Assembly (NCBI RefSeq): GCF_018129985.1
Contig: NZ_JAFCKT010000001.1
Coordinates: 806,001-870,000 of the forward strand
From: Bradyrhizobium sp. SZCCT0148
GTDB taxonomy: Bacteria; Pseudomonadota; Alphaproteobacteria; Rhizobiales; Xanthobacteraceae
Reading direction: 5' to 3'
DNA length: 64,000 bases
Shown: piece by piece, positions 28,130 to 40,023 of the stretch
Numbering within the stretch: the stretch's first letter is position 1
Layout of the letters: each line of letters opens with the position of its first letter
Program-made: the position numbers and the translations under genes
Notes under the pieces: model-generated
What the model was told of the DNA's origin: nothing
Databases searched by the model: none
The model's input: the letters and a program-made list of their open reading frames with translations, nothing else

Positions 28130-28223
28130 GATGCGGCACTCTGTACGCGAGAACTGCGCGAGGGTGCGCCGATCATGTTTAAAATTCCCTGAACGATTGC
28201 GGCGGCGCCGGCGACAAACGCGC

Positions 28224-28721
28224 ATGCGCTTTTTGATGTGTCTGCTCGCTCTGTTCGTCTCCGCCGCGCGTGCCGAGAATGCCAAGCCGTTCAATCCGTC
28301 CGACTATCCGCCGGGTGTGCAGACGGCGCTGCGCTACGCCAACGAGGAATGCACCGGCCAGGACGGCGGCGAGGTGACATTTGCGCCCGATACGGTTCGC
28401 AAGATCGATCTCACCGGTGACGGCCGCGACGATTACATCATCGACTTAAGCGAGACCAAATGCGGCGATCGCGAGACGACCTATTGCGGCACCGGCGGCT
28501 GCGTCATCAAGATCCTGGTGACGTTGCCCGATGGCAGCGTTCGCGAGGTGTTCGACGGCCGTGTCCGCAGCTACAAGATCGCGCCGCCGTCCGTGAAGCG
28601 CGGAGCCGCGCGCGTGATCCGGTTCGATCTGCATGGCAGCTTTTGCGGCGGTTTTGGCGCGCAGGCCTGCGTCAGGCAGAAGGCGATCTCGGCGACGCCG
28701 TTTGCGTTCAAGCAGCCGTAG
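28224..28721 (+). CDS. Exported hypothetical protein
   Basis: 165-residue protein with a signal peptide (MRFLMCLLALFVSAARA). The mature part contains KIDLTGDGRDDYIIDLSETKCG, an FG-GAP-like metal-binding loop, plus several Cys (CGDRETTYCGTGGCV and CGGFGAQACV) suited to disulfides in the periplasm. The pattern resembles small secreted proteins common in this family. The start at 28224 is set by the signal peptide; there is no strong ribosome site. Function unknown. Confidence 0.7.
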   Translation: MRFLMCLLALFVSAARAENAKPFNPSDYPPGVQTALRYANEECTGQDGGEVTFAPDTVRKIDLTGDGRDDYIIDLSETKCGDRETTYCGTGGCVIKILVTLPDGSVREVFDGRVRSYKIAPPSVKRGAARVIRFDLHGSFCGGFGAQACVRQKAISATPFAFKQP

Positions 28722-28826
28722 GGGAGCCGTGCATCCGGCGGCCTTGCAGGGGCGCGGGCGATGGCGATAAATGGGCTGCAATGAGCCGGCGGCCGATGCG
28801 CCGTCCGCCCTCCAAGAGGAAGCCCG

Positions 28827-30434
28827 ATGCAGCCCCTGCGCATGTCCCGCCGCGTCATGAATCTCGCTCATATGCTGACCCAGAATGCGCGGCGGCACGG
28901 CGCGCGTCCCGGTTTCGTCTGGGGTGACAGATCCTGGACCTGGCGCGAGATCGATGCGCAGGTCTCGGCGCTGGCGGCGGCGCTCGCCGCGCGCGGCATC
29001 GCCAAGGGCGACCGTATCCTGGTTCATTCCAAGAACGGCGACGAGATGTTTGTCTCGATGTTCGCCGCATTCCGGCTCGGCGCGGTCTGGGTGCCCACTA
29101 ATTTTCGCCTGATGCCGGATGAGGTCACCTATCTCGCAGAGGCCTCCGGCGCCAAGGCGTTCCTGTGCCATGTCGATTTTCCCGAGCACGCGGCGGCCGT
29201 GAAGGGCGGCACGCTGGAGTTCACCTGGAGCGTCGACGGCAAGGCTTCGTTCGGCGAGCGCTCGGTTGCCGATGCCATTGCCTCGCAAGCCGGCGCCGAC
29301 GTTGCGAACGTCGCTGTCGAGCACGATGATCCCTGCTGGTTCTTCTTCACGTCGGGCACGACAGGCCGCTCCAAGGCCGCGGTGCTGACCCACGGCCAGA
29401 TGGGTTTTGTCGTCACCAATCATCTCGCCGATCTCACGCCCGGCGTGACAGAGAACGATGCCTCGCTGGTGGTGGCGCCGCTGTCTCATGGCGCCGGCGT
29501 GCATCAGCTGGTGCAGACCGCGCGCGGCGTCTGCACCGTCTTGCTGCCGACCGAGAAGTTTGACATCAGCGAGGCGTTCCGCCTGATCGAGGCGCATCGG
29601 GTCGCCAACCTCTTCACCGTGCCGACGATCCTGAAGATGATGGTCGAGCACCCCGCCGTCGACAAATACGATCACTCCTCGCTGCGTCACGTGATCTATG
29701 CGGGGGCGCCGATGTACCGCGAGGACCAGAAGACGGCGTTGAACAAGCTCGGCAAGGTCATTGTGCAGTATTTCGGCCTCGGCGAAGTCACCGGCAACAT
29801 CACCGTGCTGCCGGCCGCGCTGCACGATCCCGAGGACGGCCCGCACGCCAAGATCGGCACCTGTGGCTTCGAGCGGACCGGCATGCAGGTCTCAATCCAG
29901 GATGACGAAGGCCGTGAGCTCGCGGCCAACCAGAGCGGCGAGATCTGCGTGATCGGGCCTGCCGTGCTCGCAGGCTATTACAACAATCCCGAGGCCAACG
30001 CGAAGGCGTTCCGCAACGGCTGGTTCCGCACCGGCGATCTCGGCCACATGGACGAGGAGGGGTTCGTCTACATCACGGGACGCGCCTCCGACATGTACAT
30101 CTCCGGCGGCTCCAACATCTATCCGCGCGAAATCGAGGAGAAGATCCTGACGCATCCCGCGGTCGGCGAGGTCGCCGTGCTCGGCGTACCCGATGCGACC
30201 TGGGGCGAGGTCGGCGTCGCCGTTTGCGTGGCGCGCGAGGGCGAGAAAGCGGTGAGCGAGGCCGAGATGGCGGCGTTCCTTTCGCCCAAGGTGCCGCGCT
30301 ACAAGATGCCGAAGCGCTTCTTTTTCTGGGAGGCTCTGCCGAAGTCGGGCTATGGCAAGATCCCTAAACGCATGGTGCGTGATGAACTCGAGGCGCGCGG
30401 CCTGCTCGATCTCGACAAGACGAAGGCTGGCTGA
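28827..30434 (+). CDS. Acyl-CoA ligase (AMP-binding)
   Basis: 535-residue ANL-superfamily ligase that activates a carboxylic acid as an acyl-adenylate and then a CoA thioester. The AMP-binding P-loop reads FFFTSGTTGRSKAAVLTH, the core motif GWFRTGDLGHMDEEGFVYIT carries the conserved Asp, and the C-terminal lid ends near LPKSGYGKIPKRMV with the catalytic Lys. Substrate cannot be read from sequence; medium-chain or aromatic acids are typical. Likely co-transcribed with the following PPC-domain gene. Confidence 0.88.
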   Translation: MQPLRMSRRVMNLAHMLTQNARRHGARPGFVWGDRSWTWREIDAQVSALAAALAARGIAKGDRILVHSKNGDEMFVSMFAAFRLGAVWVPTNFRLMPDEVTYLAEASGAKAFLCHVDFPEHAAAVKGGTLEFTWSVDGKASFGERSVADAIASQAGADVANVAVEHDDPCWFFFTSGTTGRSKAAVLTHGQMGFVVTNHLADLTPGVTENDASLVVAPLSHGAGVHQLVQTARGVCTVLLPTEKFDISEAFRLIEAHRVANLFTVPTILKMMVEHPAVDKYDHSSLRHVIYAGAPMYREDQKTALNKLGKVIVQYFGLGEVTGNITVLPAALHDPEDGPHAKIGTCGFERTGMQVSIQDDEGRELAANQSGEICVIGPAVLAGYYNNPEANAKAFRNGWFRTGDLGHMDEEGFVYITGRASDMYISGGSNIYPREIEEKILTHPAVGEVAVLGVPDATWGEVGVAVCVAREGEKAVSEAEMAAFLSPKVPRYKMPKRFFFWEALPKSGYGKIPKRMVRDELEARGLLDLDKTKAG

Positions 30435-30443
30435 GCGCGGGTG

Positions 30444-31304
30444 ATGCGGAATATCAAGCAGCCGGGCGCGCCCGTCGCGGAACGTATCCAATGGGTGGAG
30501 GCGAGGGGACGTGCCTTCTCGTTCACGCTTCAGGCAGGTCTGCCGTTGCTGGAAGGTGCGCGACGCGGCTTTGCGGCCGAAGGTTTTACGAGCGGCGTGC
30601 TCAACTTCCGGCACGGCGCGCTCGGGCCGTTCGCCTATGTGATGCCGGCGCTGTCGAAGACGGGGGAGAATGCCGCGTTCTACAGCGATACGTACCGGCC
30701 CGGCGGCGTGACCCGCACCAAGCTGGGCTCCATGACATTCGGCACGCGCGACGGCGCGCCGTTCTTTCATTGCCATGGGCTGTGGACGGAAGCGGACGGC
30801 AAAGCGAGCGGCGGCCACATGCTGCCGGACGAGACCGTCGTCGCCGAACCGTTCGACGTCGAGGCCTTCGGCCTCGATGGTGCGATGTTTACCGCCGAGC
30901 CCGATCCCGAGACCAACTTCAAGCTGTTCGGGCCGGTGGCTGCGGCGCGCACCGGCGCGCGCGCCACGAGCCGTGCTTTCGCGCTGCGGCTGCGTCCCAA
31001 TCAGGATTTTGCCGGCTCGCTCGAAGGCTTCTGCCGCGCGCACGGTATCGCGCGCGCGAAGATCCATGGCGGCGTCGGTTCGACCATCGGCGCGCGCTTC
31101 ACCCATGGCGGCGTGACCGAGCCGTTTGCAACGGAGCTTGCGGTGACGGCCGGGGAGATCGCGCCCGGGCCCGCCGGCGCGCTCGAAGCTGCGCTCGACG
31201 TCGCGCTGATCGACTACACCGGCGGCCTGGCCGAGGGGCGCCTGATCCGCGTCGACAATCCCGTGCTGATGACCATGGAGCTGGTGCTGGAGGTGCTGGA
31301 CTAG
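30444..31304 (+). CDS. Tandem PPC-domain (DUF296) protein
   Basis: 286-residue protein with two copies of the PPC/DUF296 fold. The first copy keeps the likely metal-binding motifs HCHGLW and GGHMLPDE (about residues 108-132). The second (about 170-286) keeps the fold's start (FALRLRPNQDFAGSLEGF) and end (DNPVLMTMELVLEVL) but has no His at those positions. PPC proteins bind nucleic acid in plants and have unknown roles in bacteria. It follows the acyl-CoA ligase by 9 bases; GTG at 30441 is an alternative start. Confidence 0.8.
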   Translation: MRNIKQPGAPVAERIQWVEARGRAFSFTLQAGLPLLEGARRGFAAEGFTSGVLNFRHGALGPFAYVMPALSKTGENAAFYSDTYRPGGVTRTKLGSMTFGTRDGAPFFHCHGLWTEADGKASGGHMLPDETVVAEPFDVEAFGLDGAMFTAEPDPETNFKLFGPVAAARTGARATSRAFALRLRPNQDFAGSLEGFCRAHGIARAKIHGGVGSTIGARFTHGGVTEPFATELAVTAGEIAPGPAGALEAALDVALIDYTGGLAEGRLIRVDNPVLMTMELVLEVLD

Positions 31305-31396
31305 TCTGGGGTTTGTTCGTCCGCCGGAAAGCCACTTCCCCGTCGTTATTGTTCCTGATATGTTCCATCGTGAGGGACCGGCGAGGAGCGGCGGAG

Positions 31397-32149
31397 ATGC
31401 GAGGACGACAGCGCGACATCAGACTGCCGGCGCCCTATCTCCGGCGCGTCTGGCTCGACCGCGCACTGGTCTCTGACTGGGACGCTTATCCCTACTGTCT
31501 TCCGATCTTCAGCGAAGATTTCGACCTGAGCTTCGACACTGCGATCACCATCATCGTCGGCGAGAACGGCACCGGCAAATCGACCATCCTCGAGGGGATC
31601 GCAGCGCTTGCCGGGTATGACGACGCCGGTGGCGGCAAGGGCTACCGCCCGGTCGATCATTCCGATGCGCGCGAGATCATGGGCGGCGAGTTGTCGGCCG
31701 CGCTTCGCGCCGGCTGGGTGCCGAAGATCACCACCGGCTGGTTCTTCCGCGCGGAGACCTTTTTCTCCGTTGCACGACATCTCGACGATGTTTCGGACAT
31801 GCCGCCGGATTTTCTGTCCTACTCCCATGGCGAGGGCTTTCTGCGCTTTTTCCAGGAGCGATGCCAGAAACAGGGAATCTTCATCTTCGACGAACCGGAA
31901 TCGGCGTTGTCGCCGGCGCGCCAGATGGAGTTCCTGAAGCTGCTGCATCGCATGGACTCCTCGCAAAATTGCCAGGTCATCATGGCGACCCATTCGCCGA
32001 TGCTGATGGCCTATCCGAACGCGCGACTGCTGCGGCTGACGAAGTACGGCCTCGAACCCGTGACGGTGGAGGAGACGGATCATTACCGGGTCATGCGCGA
32101 ATTCTGCAACGATCCGCGCGGCTTCGTCGACGCGACGTTGGCGGAATAG
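31397..32149 (+). CDS. ABC-type ATPase, AAA_23-like
   Basis: 250-residue soluble ATPase. Walker A GENGTGKST is at residues 55-63, the Walker B/signature region reads GIFIFDEPESALSP, and the switch His is in MATHSPML. It has an ABC-ATPase core without a membrane or coiled-coil arm, the plan of stand-alone predicted ATPases of the RecF/Rad50 group. Such proteins can serve in DNA repair or defence, but a nuclease partner is not seen. It follows the PPC gene by 92 bases on the same strand. Confidence 0.85.
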   Translation: MRGRQRDIRLPAPYLRRVWLDRALVSDWDAYPYCLPIFSEDFDLSFDTAITIIVGENGTGKSTILEGIAALAGYDDAGGGKGYRPVDHSDAREIMGGELSAALRAGWVPKITTGWFFRAETFFSVARHLDDVSDMPPDFLSYSHGEGFLRFFQERCQKQGIFIFDEPESALSPARQMEFLKLLHRMDSSQNCQVIMATHSPMLMAYPNARLLRLTKYGLEPVTVEETDHYRVMREFCNDPRGFVDATLAE

Positions 32150-33162
32150 ACGGGCGCAATCTGTTCTCGCTTTCCGCCTCGTCGTCGCGAGTGCAGCGAA
32201 GCGATCCAGAATCTTTCTGCGGCGGCAGTCTGGAAGGGCTCCTCGCAATGACGCTGGTCGGAAGAAGACATCCTTCGCTCTCGTGTCCCGGACGCGCTGC
32301 AACGCTTTCGCGTTGCTGCGCAGAACCCGGGACCCAGGAGGCCGGGCAACGTGCCGATGCGTGGGCCCCGCTCTGCAGCGCATCACTTCGTGCTGCGCAG
32401 CGTCCTGAGCAAGAGACTGTCGTTGAAGGTCTGGCATACGCACTCATTCTCGCGGCACCTTGTGCCCGAGTTCTGCGGCAGTTGCCGCCCTCAAAAATGC
32501 CGAGGGCGCAGGGAAGGCCGGGTGCCGGCTGGCACCCGCGGTCCACTGTGCGAATCCTGCGTAACAAGGAAGCTGCACAGCGGCATACAGGTGGAGCCAG
32601 GACAGCCCGGCCTTCCCTGCGCAGTGGCCTTACGGCTTATGTCGTGATCTCCCCGGAGAGCGTTGCACTATTGCCCCCGTCGCCTCGCGGATGGCTGATG
32701 CATGTGCCCGGTTGGGCCGCCTGCATCACCGCAAGACTTGGCGCACAGACCCCGGGCGCCAGGACCACACGATTTTGCCGTACGCAAGCTGCACCGGTCG
32801 TGTGCGCGCCGGTCCTTGCTCACGGGGGACCCGCCCTGCAAACCACCTTCGCGCCGACGCAGCCTGCGTCCTCCACGTCCCATCCCGCGTTCGTGACGAT
32901 CGCGATACGCCCTCGGTCCGGGACGGGATGAAGGCGATATACGATAATCCGAAATTCTGATAAAGAGAAATATTTTCGGATGTCGGCGTTGACCCTGCCA
33001 TGGCTGTTTTGCCCGCCGGGCCGCGCGAGGGATTGTGGGTGGGCGGACATCTCCGCCGCAACCACGCCACGAACCGGTCTCCCCTCGGCCCCAAAATGCG
33101 CTAGGATGACCGCAGCGCGCATTCAAGTCGCGCACGATCAACGAGACGTATGAGGAAACGAG
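32150..33162. repeat. About 1 kb of non-coding repeat-like DNA
   Basis: Region between the ATPase and MxaD-like genes with no convincing gene. It begins with a REP-like stretch (GAAGCGATCCAGAATC, then CTCGCAATGAC), then a hairpin GCAACGC-TTTC-GCGTTGC at 32299-32316, and a long inverted repeat at 32507-32621. Several frames stay open (for example 31861-32931 on the plus strand) but have no ribosome site or recognisable domain. From memory, very similar sequence recurs between genes in Bradyrhizobium genomes and is often mis-annotated as protein. Confidence 0.65.
32507..32621. repeat. Long-arm inverted repeat
   Basis: CGCAGGGAAGGCCGGG at 32507-32522 is the exact reverse complement of 32606-32621. 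The 83-base spacer contains GCCGGCTGGCACC and further partial pairing, so the transcript would fold into one extended hairpin. Confidence 0.8.
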
Positions 33163-33744
33163 ATGAGGGTGACGATTGGACGGCGTGCGGCCATGGCGTC
33201 GGCGCTGGCTGTGATGGGGGCGGCAGGCTTGATGGCGACACTGGGCCCGGCTTTTTCACCGGCGGCCTGGGCGCATGGGCCGACCCGGCAGAAGGTGCGG
33301 GAATCCATCGAGATCAACGCGCCGCAGGACAAGGTCTGGGCCGCGATCCGTAACTTCCAGGACATGAGCTGGCTTCCCCCCGTCACCAAGACCACGGGCG
33401 AAAAGGGCAACGAGGTCGGTGCGACGCGGACGCTGACGCTGCAGGGCGGCGCGACGGTCGAGGAGGAGCTCTACAAATACGAGCCCGACATGCTGAGCTA
33501 TTCGTACCGGATCACCAAGGTCGACGTGAAGGTTCTGCCAGTGACCAATTATTCCTCCACGCTGACGGTGTCGCCGGCTTCCGACGGCAAGTCGAAGCTG
33601 GAATGGGCCGGCGCGTTCTATCGCGGCTTTCCCAACAACGATCCGCCGCCGGAACTCAACGACGAAGCCGCGGTGAAGGCGGTGAGCGGGCTGTACAAGG
33701 CCGGGCTGGAGGCGCTGAAGAAGAAGATCGAGAGCGGCAGCTGA
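33163..33744 (+). CDS. MxaD-like SRPBCC-domain exported protein
   Basis: 193-residue protein with an export signal (GRRAAMASALAVMGAAG, possibly Tat-type, cleavage near AWAHG) and a START/SRPBCC hydrophobic-cavity domain: SIEINAPQDKVWAAIRNFQ is its start and the C-terminal helix runs AVSGLYKAGLEALKKKIE. It resembles MxaD of methylotrophs, which aids electron transfer between methanol dehydrogenase and cytochrome cL. No dehydrogenase gene is in the window. It precedes a beta-propeller gene by two bases. Confidence 0.85.
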   Translation: MRVTIGRRAAMASALAVMGAAGLMATLGPAFSPAAWAHGPTRQKVRESIEINAPQDKVWAAIRNFQDMSWLPPVTKTTGEKGNEVGATRTLTLQGGATVEEELYKYEPDMLSYSYRITKVDVKVLPVTNYSSTLTVSPASDGKSKLEWAGAFYRGFPNNDPPPELNDEAAVKAVSGLYKAGLEALKKKIESGS

Positions 33745-33746
33745 TC

Positions 33747-34700
33747 GTGCGGGGGCTGGCTCTGGCGGCTCTTGCCGTCGGCCTTTACAGCGTCGCCTTC
33801 GGGAGCGCCTCCGCCGAGGAGGCGTTCGTCACCAACCAGCTCAGCGACGATCTGATGGTGGTGGATCTCGGCACGCTGCGGAGCGTCGCGACCATCCCGA
33901 TCGGCGGCAAGCCCGCCGGCATCGCCGTCAGCGCGGACGGGCGCTTTGCCTATGTGACGAGCCCGGACGCCAAGGCGGTTACGGTGGTGGACGCCGCGAG
34001 CCGGCAGGTCGCGGGGCGGATCGAAGTTGGCGGCGGGCCGCTCGGCATCGCTGTGGCGCCCGATGGCAAGACCGTCTATGTCGCCGACTGGTACGCGGCG
34101 GCGGTGCGGGTGATCGATGCGCCCTCGCGCAGCGTCGCGGCCAGCATCGCGGTCGGCGCCTCGCCATCGGGCCTGGCGGTGACGCCCGATGGCAAGCTGC
34201 TGCTCTCGGCGGACCGCGACGACGACAGCGTCTCGGTCGTGGACACCACGACGCTGCAGCGCAAGGCGACCATCAAGGTCGGCACGCGTCCGTTCGGCGT
34301 CACCATCGATACAGAGGGCAGGCGCGCCTATACCGCCAATGTCGGCTCCGACGACGTCTCCGTGATCGACATTGCGGAAGCGCGCGAGATCGGCCGCGTG
34401 CCGGTCGGGATGCGTCCCTACGCGGTGGCGCTGACGCAGGGGCGCGGTTTCGTCACCGATCAATATGGCGGCACGGTCAGCGTGTTCGATGTGGCGACGC
34501 TGAAGCCGATCAAGCGCATCAATGTCGGCGATTATCCCGAAGGCATCGCGGCAACCGCCGACGGCAAGCGCATCATCGTCGCCTGCTGGGAAAGCAACAC
34601 GCTTGTCATCATCGACGCGAGCGAGCTGAAGGTGACCGGCGAGGTCAAGACCGGCGACGGCCCAAGGGCATTCGGGGCGTTCTTGCGCAAGACGGAGTAG
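33747..34700 (+). CDS. Exported YVTN-type beta-propeller protein
   Basis: 317-residue predicted periplasmic protein of seven-bladed YVTN/lactonase-like propeller type. The signal peptide ends near AFGSASA; repeated units carry GGKPAGIAVSADGRFAYVTS-type blocks about 42 residues apart. The start is GTG at 33747, two bases after the MxaD-like stop, so the pair is translationally linked. Such propellers are often found beside PQQ-dependent dehydrogenase genes. A shared role with the MxaD-like protein in periplasmic oxidation is inferred. Confidence 0.87.
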   Translation: MRGLALAALAVGLYSVAFGSASAEEAFVTNQLSDDLMVVDLGTLRSVATIPIGGKPAGIAVSADGRFAYVTSPDAKAVTVVDAASRQVAGRIEVGGGPLGIAVAPDGKTVYVADWYAAAVRVIDAPSRSVAASIAVGASPSGLAVTPDGKLLLSADRDDDSVSVVDTTTLQRKATIKVGTRPFGVTIDTEGRRAYTANVGSDDVSVIDIAEAREIGRVPVGMRPYAVALTQGRGFVTDQYGGTVSVFDVATLKPIKRINVGDYPEGIAATADGKRIIVACWESNTLVIIDASELKVTGEVKTGDGPRAFGAFLRKTE

Positions 34701-34718
34701 GGAAGAGTAGCGCGGATT

Positions 34719-34775
34719 AGCGCAGCGTAATCCGCCATCCGCCATCGACGGTCGATCGGCGGATTACGCTTCGCT
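34719..34775. repeat. Palindromic intergenic element
   Basis: AGCGCAGCGTAATCCGCC (34719-34736) is inverted at 34758-34775 (GGCGGATTACGCTTCGCT) with one mismatch. This GGATTACGCTTCGCT element is common in rhizobial intergenic DNA (from memory). It lies between the convergent propeller and HAD genes and may double as a bidirectional terminator. Confidence 0.75.
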
Positions 34776-34783
34776 ATTCCGCC

Positions 34784-35416
34784 CTACGGCAGCGGGCACA
34801 CCGCGCCCGCAATCTCATCCAACTGCTCAAACACATGATCCGGCCCCAGCGCCCGCAGCGCCGCTGGCGCCGCATAGCCCCAGCACACCGCGCCGCAGGC
34901 AATTCCCACCGCGCGGGCCGCCTCGATGTCGCGGACCTCGTCGCCGATCGCGATGACCTCGCCAGGCTCAACGCCCGCACGGCGGATGACGCGGCGGAAT
35001 TTCGCGGGCTTGCCGAACAGCGATGCCGCGCAGTCGAAATGCGAAAACAGCGCGGCGCTCGGCCCAAGCTTCTCGCGCGCATTGGCCTCGCTGTCGGAGG
35101 TCACGAGCGCGAGCTGCACGCCGTTGTCAGCCACCGTCCGCAGCATCGTCTCGACGCCCGCGAACAGCGCAATCTCGGAAGCCGCCTCCGCCTTCAGCCG
35201 CCGCGCATGCCGCGCGATCGCCGGCAGCTTCCACAAGGGCACATCGAGCCGGCTGAGGATCTCGCGCGTCGAGGCATGCCGCAGGCTCTCGATGTCCTGA
35301 TCGGCGACCCGGCGAAAGTTGAAGTGGTCAGCGATGTCGTTGATGGTGCGCAGGAACCAGGGGAAGCTGTCGGCGAGAGTGCCGTCGAGATCGAAGATGG
35401 CGAGAGCGTAGGGCAT
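34784..35416 (-). CDS. HAD-family phosphatase, Gph-like
   Basis: 210-residue haloacid-dehalogenase-superfamily hydrolase. Motif I is FDLDGTLADS with nucleophile D9 and acid D11; motif II is LVTSDS; motif III/IV are KPAKFRR and IGDEVRDIEAA. The cap is the small helical type. Similar proteins hydrolyse phosphoglycolate or other small phosphate esters; substrate is not readable here. The start at 35416 gives MPYALAIFDLDGT; the open frame extends over 370 bases upstream without coding character. Confidence 0.88.
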   Translation of the reverse strand: MPYALAIFDLDGTLADSFPWFLRTINDIADHFNFRRVADQDIESLRHASTREILSRLDVPLWKLPAIARHARRLKAEAASEIALFAGVETMLRTVADNGVQLALVTSDSEANAREKLGPSAALFSHFDCAASLFGKPAKFRRVIRRAGVEPGEVIAIGDEVRDIEAARAVGIACGAVCWGYAAPAALRALGPDHVFEQLDEIAGAVCPLP

Positions 35417-36069
35417 GGAGGTGGTTTTGCGGTCGCTGACAAGCGTGGTGTGTTGCGCTAACGTTCGGCAACTCGTGCTTTGGAAACCTAAGTGCCGCGT
35501 GAACATTGAGCGCGATGTCGATGTTATTCCGACACGAACTCTCGCTGGAGCCAGTGGCTGTGCGGGCGCCCAAACCAGTGACACTGGCGAGCTTCGGACA
35601 TCGCTATTCGCCAGACTTGGTGGAGCTTGAGGAAGCAGTGGCGGAACGCAGCCGCTCGGTCGCCCATTCGGCAAAAGCAGCGCGTGCGGATGGGTCAACA
35701 AAGGCTCGGCCCGGTATGAAAAAGCCATGCCCTGAATTGTACCATATCGCAACCATGACTGGCGCAATCGCAACCATGACTGGCGCATCCATCACGCCCT
35801 GGACCTGTCTTCCTCTATGGAGATGCTGAATTGGAATCGAAAGCTTGACTGGTCAACTATATCGCTCAAATCTGATCTCCGCCGCATTGCCAGCTGAGGA
35901 TAGCCACCACCTGTCAAATAACCACAGATTGTGTCGGCGATGAAGTCATAGTCGCCCAAACGACTTTGGGCATCGACGGATGGGCCGATACCCTTGGCCT
36001 CTCAATCTCCGATATTTATCTGATTGTAGACATTCGGTTTTGCGTAGATCGGCGGAGCTCGAAGCGATG
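35417..36069. other. Gene-free, AT-richer gap
   Basis: 653 bases between the HAD gene and the end of uvrA. The right half (about 35830-36060) is visibly richer in A and T than its neighbours. It includes a 21-bp direct repeat (separate entry). Short open frames exist but none has a ribosome site or recognisable domain. This may be the relic of a lost or transferred gene. Confidence 0.5.
35746..35787. repeat. Two tandem 21-bp units
   Basis: The 21-base unit starting ATCGCAACCATGACTGGC occurs twice in direct tandem (35746-35766, 35767-35787) without mismatch. It lies in the gene-free gap; a slippage product is likely. Confidence 0.85.
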
Positions 36070-39057
<2,988 letters not shown>

Positions 39058-39155
39058 CCGAGTTGCCCCTAGGGAATCCCATGGGTGCGCGACCGCGCCA
39101 GCAAAAAAGGCGCGCTTCGTCCGGAACCGGGATCGGCGCCGATGGGGTTGCCAGC

Positions 39156-39170
39156 GAACGTAGGAAGAAC
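39156..39170 (-). promoter_or_regulatory. Predicted LexA (SOS) box for uvrA
   Basis: GAACGTAGGAAGAAC, i.e. GAAC-N7-GAAC, the alphaproteobacterial LexA box (GTTC-N7-GTTC when read in the uvrA direction). It sits 99 bases upstream of the uvrA start in a gene-free region. A second such box precedes ssb. Confidence 0.75.
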
Positions 39171-39282
39171 GGGAGCGGATTTCCAGAGGCAGTTGCGAAT
39201 CGTCAACGGATTGTTGGCGTGCTGGCGGCATCTGGCAGCAGGGGATTTTGCGGAACTGGGAGGCAAGCGCATCGATAAACAA

Positions 39283-39307
39283 AAAGGCCGGCGCAAGGCC
39301 GGCCTTT
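39283..39307 (-). terminator. Intrinsic terminator of the porin gene
   Basis: AAAGGCCGG (39283-39291) and CCGGCCTTT (39299-39307) pair perfectly around a 7-base loop. Read on the minus strand the stem is followed by a T-run (CTTTTTGTTTA). It lies 30 bases past the porin stop. Confidence 0.88.
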
Positions 39308-39336
39308 CGTAACGCTAAGGCGCGTTGAAGCGTGGC

Positions 39337-40023
39337 TTAGTACTTGGCGACCACCGGGGCGCCGAAGTGATAGTTCACGCCGAGCTGCACGGTGTGGAAG
39401 TTGAGCGTGCCGGTGTTGACGGCGCCGAAGTAGGTCTCGCCGCCGAGGCTGCGATAGAGGTACTCGCCCTTCACCGACCACTGCGGAGCGATGTAGGCTT
39501 CAACGCCCGCACCGACGGTCCAGCCGGAGTGGAACTTGCTGTCGGAGATCGAAACGCCGCCCAGGGTGGCGGTGATCTTGTTGTCGATCCAGGCGTAACC
39601 ACCGGTGCCGTACAGCAGCACGTTGTTGACGGCCCAGCCGATGCGACCGCGCACGGTGCCCATCGCGTCGGTCTTGGAGCTCACCGTCAGCGGAACGCCA
39701 CCGACGCCGGGAACGAAAACCGCACCAGCGGCCGAAGCGCTGACGTCAGCCCAGGCGCCATCAGCCTCGAGGCCGAACACGACGTTGGCGGTCTGCCAGT
39801 TGTAGCCGACGGTGCCGCCGACGAAGCCACCCTGCATGCGGGGCGAGTTCGCGTCTTCCCAAGCGCCGCCACCGACGACACCGAGATAGAAGCCGGTCCA
39901 GTTGTAGACCGAAGCCATCGGAGCGACCGGCGCCTTGGTGTAGGGGCGGGCTGCGAGGTCGGCCGCCGAGGCGGGCGCAGCGAGAGCGAACAAACAGGCC
40001 GAAGCCAACAAAACCTTTTTCAT
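39337..40023 (-). CDS. Outer-membrane beta-barrel protein, Omp25/Omp31 type
   Basis: 228-residue outer-membrane protein. The signal peptide MKKVLLASACLFALAAPASA is followed by AADLAARPYTKAPVAPMA, a leader common to the rhizobial Omp25/RopB-like family, and then eight predicted beta strands. The chain ends in VVAKY with a terminal aromatic, as expected for barrel assembly. These abundant porin-like proteins stabilise the envelope. It is flanked by its own terminator and sits between uvrA and ssb. Confidence 0.92.
   Translation of the reverse strand: MKKVLLASACLFALAAPASAADLAARPYTKAPVAPMASVYNWTGFYLGVVGGGAWEDANSPRMQGGFVGGTVGYNWQTANVVFGLEADGAWADVSASAAGAVFVPGVGGVPLTVSSKTDAMGTVRGRIGWAVNNVLLYGTGGYAWIDNKITATLGGVSISDSKFHSGWTVGAGVEAYIAPQWSVKGEYLYRSLGGETYFGAVNTGTLNFHTVQLGVNYHFGAPVVAKY

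Noticed and set aside
31861..32931. Plus-strand open frame over the repeat block after the ATPase gene
   Set aside because: It begins inside the ATPase gene in another frame and then crosses repeat DNA; composition is not protein-like.
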